5,896 nt of DNA, taken from the NCBI GenBank assembly GCA_964361105.1, contig CAYHZG010000029.1, forward strand, positions 1-5,896, written 5' to 3'. Within the stretch, counting starts at the first letter, position 1, and each line of letters starts with the position of its first letter. This document shows, in pieces, positions 1 to 5,704 of this stretch. The translations under genes and the position numbers were made by a program. The notes below the pieces were generated by a model. The model ran no database searches. It was given only the letters and a program-made list of their open reading frames with translations, and had not been told where the DNA came from. The stretch is from CAYHZG01 sp964361105 (lineage in GTDB: Bacteria; Patescibacteriota; Minisyncoccia; 2-02-FULL-40-12).

Positions 1-2
1 GA

Positions 3-227
3 ATGAAGTCAAAGAGCAATAAATTTGAGCAAAATCAAGTCATTACATCTCCAGTTGTTTTCATTGAAAATTATAATAAGAGCATTCCTAAAAATTTCCC
101 GCGGGCAACAAGCAGGGCCTTAAAAGATTTTCAAATCACGCATTCCACGCTTTTTAAAAAATTTGATGATTGGTCAATTGAGAAACACCGCAAACGGCTG
201 ATGGATTGGCTTTTTTCACAGGAGTGA
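3..227 (+). CDS. small basic hypothetical protein, possibly 5'-partial
   Basis: This encodes 74 residues from the ATG at position 3. The reading frame is open to the left edge, so the true start could lie outside the window. The product is hydrophilic and basic, with no signal peptide or membrane segment. An Asn- and Ile-rich N-terminal third is followed by a compact, probably helical C-terminal part (residues 33-72) rich in Lys, Phe and Trp, containing FKKFDDWSIEKHRKRLMDWL. I do not recognise a named family. The C-terminal pattern vaguely resembles short uncharacterised proteins of Patescibacteria, but that is memory, not a search result. The gene ends in tandem stops (TGA TAG), and a perfect 8-bp inverted repeat spans its end. 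The next gene starts 28 nt downstream on the same strand, so the two may be co-transcribed. The function is unknown. Confidence 0.55.
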   Translation: MKSKSNKFEQNQVITSPVVFIENYNKSIPKNFPRATSRALKDFQITHSTLFKKFDDWSIEKHRKRLMDWLFSQE

Positions 228-238
228 TAGTCCTGTGA
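216..238. repeat. 8-bp inverted repeat (hairpin) across the stop codon
   Basis: TCACAGGA (216-223) and TCCTGTGA (231-238) are exact reverse complements separated by a 7-nt loop that contains most of the tandem stop TGA TAG. The T-run (211-216) lies before the hairpin on the + strand rather than after it, and on the - strand it reads as A, so this is not a normal intrinsic terminator on either strand. It sits 17 nt before the next start codon and may be an mRNA processing or stability hairpin. It could also be chance. Confidence 0.4.
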
Positions 239-255
239 GCGGCTGGACTTAATAT

Positions 256-1227
256 ATGCCTGACTCCAAAAAAACCGGACCAAAAGATGTTTTCGGCCAA
301 CTGCTTGCTATTATTGGTCTTTACGTTTCGATCATTGCTTTTGGTGCTCTTATTTTCGGATTGATTAATCTTTATTTCCCCGATGTTTTAAGTTATGACT
401 ACGGTTTTTACGCCAAGCAATCACTTCGTTGGCCCTTGGCGATACTGGTTGTAGTTTTCCCGCTTTACCTTTGGTGGAATAATTATCTTCAGAATGATCT
501 TGAGCGGAACCCCGAGAAAAAAGAATTGAAAGTCAGGAAATGGCTTTTGTATTTTACTCTTTTTGCAGCGGCAATCGTAATCATCGGCGATTTGGTGAGT
601 TTGGTTTTCCGTTTTTTAAACGGCAACCTTACGATCCAGTTTGTGCTTAAAGTTTTAGCTGTCTTTGTCATTGCCGCCGCCGTCTTCACTTATTATCTTT
701 GGAATATTCGCAAAAGCATCCCGGCAACTAAGGATCCGAAAATGAGATTATTTGTCCAAGCGGTTGTTGCCATCGGTCTTTTCTTTATTGTTTTTGGTTT
801 TTTTACCGCCGGTTCGCCATTTGCCGAACGAATGAGGCGGTTTGATGATCGGAGAATTTCGGATTTACAGGCGATTCAGCATGAAGTCATAAACTACTGG
901 CAGGCCAAAGAAACGTTGCCTCAAAATTTAGACCAGCTTCGCGACGACATTCGCGGCTTCACGGTGCCAAAAGATTCGGAAACAGGGGAATCTTATGAAT
1001 ATAGGGTCCTTGGCTCTTTGCAGTTTGAACTTTGCGCCACTTTCAAAACTTCAAACAAAGAGGAGTCGGCAAAAAACGGAACAAGGCCGTTGCCTTTGGC
1101 TCCAAAGCGCGAGCTCTATTATCCTTATCCTGGTCCTGGCGGCATTGAAGACAGCTGGTTTCACGATGCCGGTGAGACTTGTTTTACCAGAACTATAGAT
1201 CCAGATAGATTCCCGCCTTTTAAGTGA
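256..1227 (+). CDS. DUF5671-type polytopic membrane protein with C-terminal pseudopilin-like globular domain
   Basis: This 323-residue inner-membrane protein has unknown function. Five hydrophobic segments are visible at about residues 14-40, 56-76, 96-117, 127-149 and 166-186. The first four, with the spacing and motifs NPEKKELKVRKWLLYFTLF and VLKVLAVFVIAAAVF, match my recollection of the DUF5671 domain common in Candidate Phyla Radiation bacteria. After the fifth helix comes an extracytoplasmic or cytoplasmic domain (about 194-323). It starts with RRFDDRRISDLQAIQHEVIN, then Y-W with LPQNLDQL, then an ETGESYEYRVLG turn. This layout (a long amphipathic helix, a Leu-Pro pair, then a D/E-x-G-x-x-Y-x-Y strand) is like the globular half of GspG-type pseudopilins. 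Cys260 and Cys309 could form a disulfide. The ATG at 256 has only a weak GGA 8 nt upstream. The gene ends in TGA TAA. It lies just before an assembly gap, so its link to the downstream pilus operon is unproven. Confidence 0.8.
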   Translation: MPDSKKTGPKDVFGQLLAIIGLYVSIIAFGALIFGLINLYFPDVLSYDYGFYAKQSLRWPLAILVVVFPLYLWWNNYLQNDLERNPEKKELKVRKWLLYFTLFAAAIVIIGDLVSLVFRFLNGNLTIQFVLKVLAVFVIAAAVFTYYLWNIRKSIPATKDPKMRLFVQAVVAIGLFFIVFGFFTAGSPFAERMRRFDDRRISDLQAIQHEVINYWQAKETLPQNLDQLRDDIRGFTVPKDSETGESYEYRVLGSLQFELCATFKTSNKEESAKNGTRPLPLAPKRELYYPYPGPGGIEDSWFHDAGETCFTRTIDPDRFPPFK

Positions 1228-1252
1228 TAAAAACAAAAAGACTTTTCACGGC

Positions 1253-1262
1253 NNNNNNNNNN
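1253..1262. other. assembly gap (10 Ns)
   Basis: Ten undetermined bases join two blocks of sequence. A fixed short N run usually means a scaffold join of unknown true length, so genes on the two sides may be further apart than they look, or joined in error. Confidence 0.97.
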
Positions 1263-1340
1263 TATATCTCCCCGCATTTTATTTTAAAAAAAAAAAAATA
1301 TTTTCCCCGGGGGTGGGGGTTTTGCGCGCCCCCGCTTTTC
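1263..1340. other. low-complexity, homopolymer-rich stretch beside the gap; probable poor contig end
   Basis: This stretch holds a run of 13 A (1286-1298), then T4, C4, G5, T, G5, T4, GCGCG and C5 in close succession. Such stacked homopolymers occur nowhere else in the window and directly abut the N run, which suggests erroneous read ends. A second reading is possible: 1313-1319 can pair with 1329-1335 (6 GC pairs and one wobble, 9-nt loop) and is followed by TTTTCTTAT, which would look like a + strand intrinsic terminator. I favour artefact. No gene is visible between 1228 and 1393. Confidence 0.65.
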
Positions 1341-1356
1341 TTATCCGTATTTTTCT

Positions 1357-1386
1357 TTGACTATTTTAAATAAGAAATGCTATTTT
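1357..1386 (+). promoter_or_regulatory. candidate sigma70-type promoter of the pilus operon with extended -10
   Basis: TTGACT (1357-1362) matches 5 of 6 bases of the -35 consensus. After 18 bp comes TATTTT (1381-1386; 4 of 6 of the -10 consensus), preceded by TGC (1378-1380), an extended -10 TGn element. The predicted transcription start, about 7 nt downstream, falls at about 1392-1394, on or next to the ATG at 1394. The mRNA would then be leaderless or nearly so, which fits the lack of a Shine-Dalgarno sequence. AT-rich DNA yields such matches by chance, so this remains a candidate. Confidence 0.4.
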
Positions 1387-1393
1387 TAATGGT

Positions 1394-2626
1394 ATGTCTA
1401 AAGAACTTAAATCTAAAATTGAGGGGGAAATTGAACAAAACTCTGGAGAGATTTCCCTAATCAGCTTGGTTGATAACTTAATAGAATATGCCAACAATTT
1501 GCGGGCTTCTGATATTCATATTGACCCAAGCGCTAAAGGAGTCAGAATTAGGATTAGAGTTGATGGCGTTTTGCAGGACGTTTTTAATTTTCCCAAAGAA
1601 ATAAAATCAGAAGTAGTTTCCAGAATAAAAGTTTTAGCTAACCTTCGAACTGACGAGCACCAGACCGCCCAGGACGGCCGGTTCAGTATTAATTTTGACG
1701 GCCAGGCGCCAATTGATATTCGGGTTTCAGTGGCGCCGACCTATTACGGCGAGAACGCGGTTTTGCGTCTTTTGTCAGACAAGGAAGAAGAATATTCTTT
1801 GGATAAGTTGGGTCTTAGCCCGTCAGACCGAGACAAAGTTTTGAAAGCCGCCAAAAAATCTCATGGCATGATTTTAGCCACCGGCCCGACCGGATCAGGC
1901 AAAACCACCACTCTTTACATGATTTTAAAACTTTTGAACAACAAGGAGGTTTCAATAATTACCGTGGAAGACCCGATTGAATACGCCATTGAAGGGATTG
2001 AGCAGATTCAGGTTAATTCCCGAGTCGGCTTAAACTTTGCCAACGGACTAAGGTCAATTTTACGGCAGGACCCCGACATTATTATGGTCGGCGAAATTAG
2101 GGATGTTGAAACCGCGGCCTTGGCTGTCAACACCGCTTTAACCGGCCACTTGCTTTTATCAACTTTGCACACCAATGATTCAGCCACCACTTTGCCCCGA
2201 CTCTTGGATATGAAAGTAGAACCGTATCTGGTTGCTTCTACGGTCAACTTGGCGATTGCCCAAAGATTGGTCAGAAAAATCTGTTCCAAATGCAAGGCCA
2301 GAAGAAAATTGACTGATGGTGAAAAGAAAAGTTTGGAAGATTTTTTTCAGAACTCGGTTTTGGGTTCAGGCCTTAACCTGGAGTTTTACTACGGCGAAGG
2401 CTGTGAGAAATGCGCTAACACCGGTTTTCAGGGCCGGGTTGGGATATTTGAAGTGATGCTGATAGATAATATGGTTAGAGAAGCTTTTTTGAGAAAAGCT
2501 TCAGCCAATGAGATTAAATTAATTGCTTCCGGGAACGGAATGTCTACAATGGTTGAGGACGGAATTAGGAAGGCCGGAAATAGCATCACTACTCTTGAAG
2601 AAGTTCTAAGAGTCATAAATGAATAA
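1394..2626 (+). CDS. pilB: type IV pilus assembly / type II secretion ATPase (PilB/GspE family), lacking the N-terminal MshEN domain
   Basis: This cytoplasmic hexameric motor ATPase powers pilin insertion into the growing fibre through PilC. Its 410 residues start almost directly at the N2 domain (RASDIHIDP at 37-45), followed by the C-terminal RecA-like domain. Visible motifs are Walker A GPTGSGKTT (164-172), the Asp box ITVEDPIEY (189-197), Walker B DIIMVGEIRD (228-237) and the His box GHLLLSTLHTND (251-262). The zinc-binding tetracysteine is C297-x2-C300 and C337-x2-C340, followed by GRVGIFEVM. The tetracysteine marks a PilB/GspE assembly ATPase rather than PilT. Family members are usually about 550-570 residues, so roughly 150 N-terminal residues (MshEN/T2SSE_N) are missing. 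The ATG at 1394 is chosen because an in-frame TAA lies at 1367 with no other canonical start between. There is no Shine-Dalgarno sequence. The end overlaps pilC by 8 nt. GspE for a secretion system is the alternative name; the pilus reading rests on context. Confidence 0.93.
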   Translation: MSKELKSKIEGEIEQNSGEISLISLVDNLIEYANNLRASDIHIDPSAKGVRIRIRVDGVLQDVFNFPKEIKSEVVSRIKVLANLRTDEHQTAQDGRFSINFDGQAPIDIRVSVAPTYYGENAVLRLLSDKEEEYSLDKLGLSPSDRDKVLKAAKKSHGMILATGPTGSGKTTTLYMILKLLNNKEVSIITVEDPIEYAIEGIEQIQVNSRVGLNFANGLRSILRQDPDIIMVGEIRDVETAALAVNTALTGHLLLSTLHTNDSATTLPRLLDMKVEPYLVASTVNLAIAQRLVRKICSKCKARRKLTDGEKKSLEDFFQNSVLGSGLNLEFYYGEGCEKCANTGFQGRVGIFEVMLIDNMVREAFLRKASANEIKLIASGNGMSTMVEDGIRKAGNSITTLEEVLRVINE

Positions 2627-3692
2627 TTTTTTTAATCAATTACTGACCAGGATTTCAATAAAGGAAAAGACACTTTTCGCCAAGCGCTTGTCTTTTTTAA
2701 TTAGAGCCGGAGTGCCAATCGCCCAAAGTTTGATGATTTTAAGGAGTCAGACAAAATCCGGAGCCAGATTAAGGGTGATGGACCAGGTTTTAAAAGACGT
2801 GAATAACGGCCACTATCTTTCGGCCAGTTTAGCCAAGTTTCAGCATAACTTTGACCCCCTTGCCATAAATCTAATCAGAGTCGGAGAGGAAAGCGGAACT
2901 CTTGATGAGAACCTTAATTATTTGGCCGAAGAGATGAAGAAAAAACAGGAGTTGCGCCGGAAAGTTCTGGGAGCAATGGTTTATCCGATTTTTATCATCT
3001 TGGCCACTTTGGGCATTTCCGGTCTTTTAACTATTTATATTTTCCCGAAGATTCTGCCGATTTTCGCCAGTTTGGACGTGAATCTGCCAATCACTACGAG
3101 GGCCCTTATTTGGACGAGTGATTTTCTGAAAAACTACGGCCTCTATCTGGCCTTGGGGCTAGCCGGTTTGATTATTCTTAACCTTTTTCTTGTCAGAACT
3201 TCTAATAATTTTCGCTTGGTCGCTCATAAAATTGTTCTTAAAATTCCGCTCATAGGTTCAATTTCAAAAAACTATCACCTGGCCAATATCTGCCGGACTT
3301 TGGGGATTTTGATTAAAAGCGACATCAGAATTATTAGAGCTTTTACCATTACTTCTGAAACAATCACTAACCTTGTTTATAAAAGGGAGTTGGAAACCAT
3401 TTCAAAAAAACTTGTCCGGGGCGACAAAATTGCTTTGAATATGAGTCAGCGAGCTCATCTTTTCCCTAGCATGCTGACCCATTTAGTTGAAATAGGGGAG
3501 GCCACCGGCAAGCTTGACGAGACTTTTGTTTATCTTTCGGAGATGTATGAGGCCGAGGTGGATGAACTGACCAAAAATCTCTCAACCATACTTGAGCCGG
3601 CTTTAATGGTATTTATGGGTATCGTGGTCGGCTTTATCGCTGTTTCAATTATTACGCCGATTTATGAAATCACCAGGAACCTTACTCCGTAG
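2619..3692 (+). CDS. pilC: type IV pilus inner-membrane platform protein (PilC/GspF family)
   Basis: This is the integral membrane platform that couples ATPase motion to pilin extraction and fibre assembly. It has 357 residues with two T2SF repeats, at about 16-138 and 218-342. Each carries the family hallmark E-x-x-G-x-L-D: GEESGTLDENL (89-99) and GEATGKLDETF (293-303). Hydrophobic segments lie at about 119-143, 173-192 and 325-347, the standard three-helix topology. Family members are near 400 residues. The shortfall is at the N-terminus, where the usual lead-in of a few dozen residues before the first T2SF domain is reduced to about 15. The ATG at 2619 lies inside the last codons of the ATPase gene (8-nt overlap), which suggests translational coupling. 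The TAG stop is at 3690-3692, and the next gene starts 29 nt before the end of this one. Confidence 0.94.
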   Translation: MNNFFNQLLTRISIKEKTLFAKRLSFLIRAGVPIAQSLMILRSQTKSGARLRVMDQVLKDVNNGHYLSASLAKFQHNFDPLAINLIRVGEESGTLDENLNYLAEEMKKKQELRRKVLGAMVYPIFIILATLGISGLLTIYIFPKILPIFASLDVNLPITTRALIWTSDFLKNYGLYLALGLAGLIILNLFLVRTSNNFRLVAHKIVLKIPLIGSISKNYHLANICRTLGILIKSDIRIIRAFTITSETITNLVYKRELETISKKLVRGDKIALNMSQRAHLFPSMLTHLVEIGEATGKLDETFVYLSEMYEAEVDELTKNLSTILEPALMVFMGIVVGFIAVSIITPIYEITRNLTP

Positions 3693-4164
3693 AATTTTCA
3701 ATTTTCAATTTTCAATTTTCAAATTCAGAAAAGGTGCGGGGTTCTCTATTATTGAAGTTCTGGTTGCCATCGGTATATTGATTGTCCTAATCAGCTTGGG
3801 TCTTTTTTTGAGCATGGATTTTTATCGGACTTACTCTTTCCACTCTGATAAAGATCTGGTTATCAGTATTTTGCAGAAAGCCAGGAATCGGGCCGTCAGC
3901 AATATTAATCAGTCGTCTTACAGCGTTTATTATGACGACACTAAAAAAGAACTTGTAATTTTTGAAGGTTCAGTTTACGTTCCAAATGATCCAAGTAATG
4001 AAAATATCCCGATAGAAAGATTAGGGATAACCTGGCCTGGGATTATAAATTTTGAGCAGCTGACTGGAAATGTAGCGGCGGCGCCGCTTGAGATTACTCT
4101 GATTAGCGTGGGTAAACCTTCCTTAACCATAACCATCAATGAACAAGGCCGGATCAATTACTAA
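3664..4164 (+). CDS. GspH/FimT-like minor type IV pseudopilin
   Basis: This encodes a prepilin of 166 residues with a basic leader. The predicted prepilin peptidase cut is between G26 and F27 (RKGAG|FSIIEVLVAIG), with the conserved Glu at mature +5 (E31) and a hydrophobic helix to about residue 50. The globular part begins with a helix containing DKDLVISILQKARNRAVSN, then beta strands (SVYYDDTKKELVIFEG), and ends in TITINEQGRINY, a GspH/FimT-like plan. The ATG at 3664 is the only canonical in-frame start between an upstream TAA (3604) and the cleavage site. It lies 29 nt inside pilC and has no Shine-Dalgarno sequence. The leader is unusually long because it includes four copies of a 7-bp repeat (about residues 11-19). 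Translation may instead begin at a non-canonical codon after the repeat. The product is probably a minor pilin that helps start the fibre. The gene end overlaps the next gene by 26 nt. Confidence 0.85.
   Translation: MKSPGTLLRRIFNFQFSIFKFRKGAGFSIIEVLVAIGILIVLISLGLFLSMDFYRTYSFHSDKDLVISILQKARNRAVSNINQSSYSVYYDDTKKELVIFEGSVYVPNDPSNENIPIERLGITWPGIINFEQLTGNVAAAPLEITLISVGKPSLTITINEQGRINY
3693..3720. repeat. heptanucleotide tandem repeat, (AATTTTC)x4
   Basis: Four perfect copies of AATTTTC begin immediately after the pilC stop codon and are followed by a degenerate AAATTC. Because 7 is not a multiple of 3, copy-number change shifts the reading frame of the pseudopilin gene in which the tract lies. 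With three copies the frame from the ATG at 3664 meets TGA at 3779-3781 (present coordinates); with five it meets TGA at 3753-3755. This is the arrangement expected for slipped-strand phase variation. Confidence 0.9.
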
Positions 4165-5704
4165 GAAACTTAAGCGCCAGAGCGGGTTAGAAAGCGGTCT
4201 GACCACAATGGAAATTATGATTGCGATGTTTATTTTCGTTTTGACGATTTCCGCGGTGATAATGGTTTTGTTTGGCGGTCAGTCAACCGAAATAGACACC
4301 GAGACAAATCAGGAAGCCCTTTACTTTGCTCAAGCAACTTTGGAAGAAACAAGAGCCAAATCACGAGGTACAGTTAGCGAGTTTAATTCAATTAATTCAA
4401 CTCCAGCTACTGGAAGTGGCGACATCTATACTCAACAACTGAACGTGAATGATATTTCTCCTTGCGTCAAAAGAGTGACCAGCGAAATTGACTGGGATGT
4501 GGAAGGCCGAGACCAGTTAATTGATTTGACTACGATTATAGGAAATATTGAGGCGTTTATTGAAAGCGGCAGCGATTGCTCAATCAGCGAGCCAAGCGAT
4601 GAATGGAAAAATCCCGACTCTCTTGCCTCTGTTGACCTTCAGCCGTCCGGGGTTGAAGCCACCGGAATAGATGTGATTGATAAAATAGTTTATTTATCTG
4701 CTGATCCGAGTTCAGATCCGCAAAGCGATTTATTCATAATTGACGCGACTGGTGCCTGCTACGGTTGTTCAGATCCGCCAATTATAGGTGAACTAAATAT
4801 TGGTCCAGGATTAAACGATATAGATGTGGTTAAGAATTTTGATGACTCGGGTAAAAATTACGCTTTTGCGGCCAACGCTTCTAAAAGTCAGCAGTTTGTT
4901 GTAATTGACGTTTCCGACCCAACTAATCCTTCCTTGGTCGCCCTTAGAAGTTTACCGGGAGTTAACCCATCCGGTTCTTACCCTCAAGGGAGAAGCGTTT
5001 TTTTCCATAATTCTTTGGTTTATGTAGGGACAGGTGAAACCGCCGGCCCAGAGTTTCATATTTTTGACGTATCTGACCCAACCAACCCTCAATGGTTGGA
5101 CAGTATTTATGTTAACCGAAACATAAATGAAATTGTTGTGAGGGACGGATTAGCCTATTTAGCTACTGGGCCGGGTGCTTCCTTTAATAATCCCTTTAAA
5201 ATATTTGATGTAAACCCATCTTCGCCGACTTATCTGAAAGGGGTCGGTTCATTTACAGCCGGCAGCACCACAGGCAACGGAAGAGGATTATATGTATTAG
5301 GCAACAAGGCCTACTTAGGGCTTGAGCGAAATTCAGGAGATGATTTTTACATCTTAGATATTTCAGACCCCAGTAATATTGTTGAGCTTGGCAGTAAAGA
5401 TTTTGATGATGGTATTTGCAATGAATATAATCCGACTAACGGGAATACGACTCCAGGACAAAAATGTTTAGGTCCAAATACCGAAATAACGGGAATAAAA
5501 GTTGTCGGTAAATTCGCTTTCCTGTCTACAAGCTATCAAACCGGAGGATTTCAAGTATGGAATATTCAAGATCCAGCAAATATTCAGAATTGCAGCATGC
5601 TGAACTACTCGGAAAAAGTAGCAGATATGGATTATGAAGATAACCTTGTTTATTTGGCCAACCAAAGCCAAAATGCTCTTAGGATAATTTTTGATAATCC
5701 GTGA
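4139..5704 (+). CDS. pseudopilin fused to a C-terminal LVIVD-repeat beta-propeller; candidate pilus-tip adhesin
   Basis: This is a 521-residue pilin with three parts. The prepilin signal is a 20-residue basic leader, then G20|L21 (ESG|LTTMEIMIAM) with Glu at +5 (E25) and a hydrophobic helix to about 46. The pilin globular domain spans about 50-150, with a probable disulfide pair C109/C147 bracketing SEIDWDVEGRDQLIDLTTII. From about 160 to 521 come repeats of the form hydrophobic-Y-L/V, spacer, F-x-I-F/L-D-V/I-SDPTNP: DVSDPTNP at 257-264 and 310-317, FDVNPSSP at 356-363, LDISDPSN at 406-413 and NIQDPAN at 475-481. These match the LVIVD repeat of beta-propellers. I count six full repeats plus a seventh half-blade that could be closed by the strand near 161-170, giving a seven-bladed ring. 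The start overlaps the previous gene by 26 nt, without a Shine-Dalgarno sequence. Such a bulky pilin fits best at the filament tip. The adhesive role is inferred. Confidence 0.85.
   Translation: MNKAGSITKKLKRQSGLESGLTTMEIMIAMFIFVLTISAVIMVLFGGQSTEIDTETNQEALYFAQATLEETRAKSRGTVSEFNSINSTPATGSGDIYTQQLNVNDISPCVKRVTSEIDWDVEGRDQLIDLTTIIGNIEAFIESGSDCSISEPSDEWKNPDSLASVDLQPSGVEATGIDVIDKIVYLSADPSSDPQSDLFIIDATGACYGCSDPPIIGELNIGPGLNDIDVVKNFDDSGKNYAFAANASKSQQFVVIDVSDPTNPSLVALRSLPGVNPSGSYPQGRSVFFHNSLVYVGTGETAGPEFHIFDVSDPTNPQWLDSIYVNRNINEIVVRDGLAYLATGPGASFNNPFKIFDVNPSSPTYLKGVGSFTAGSTTGNGRGLYVLGNKAYLGLERNSGDDFYILDISDPSNIVELGSKDFDDGICNEYNPTNGNTTPGQKCLGPNTEITGIKVVGKFAFLSTSYQTGGFQVWNIQDPANIQNCSMLNYSEKVADMDYEDNLVYLANQSQNALRIIFDNP

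Noticed and set aside
489..689. 66-codon open frame on the - strand
   Set aside because: It is antisense to the membrane helices of the DUF5671 protein; the low-complexity product (Ala, Thr, Lys) is a shadow.
1313..1342. GC-rich stem followed by TTTTCTTAT, like an intrinsic terminator on the + strand
   Set aside because: It lies in homopolymer-rich sequence directly beside the N gap, which is more likely an assembly artefact, so I did not list it as a terminator.
2008..2295. 95-codon open frame on the - strand
   Set aside because: It is antisense to the Walker B and His box region of the ATPase gene; its product has no recognisable features, and the + strand frame is clearly the real gene.
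1394..2626. PilT retraction ATPase instead of PilB/GspE, suggested by the short length
   Set aside because: The C-x2-C ... C-x2-C zinc motif and the RASDIHIDP-type N2 domain are assembly-ATPase features; PilT lacks the tetracysteine.
4074..4088. Short inverted repeat AGCGGC/GCCGCT with a 3-nt loop
   Set aside because: It lies inside the GspH-like coding sequence and encodes a run of alanines, with no T-tract after it; chance palindrome in Ala codons.
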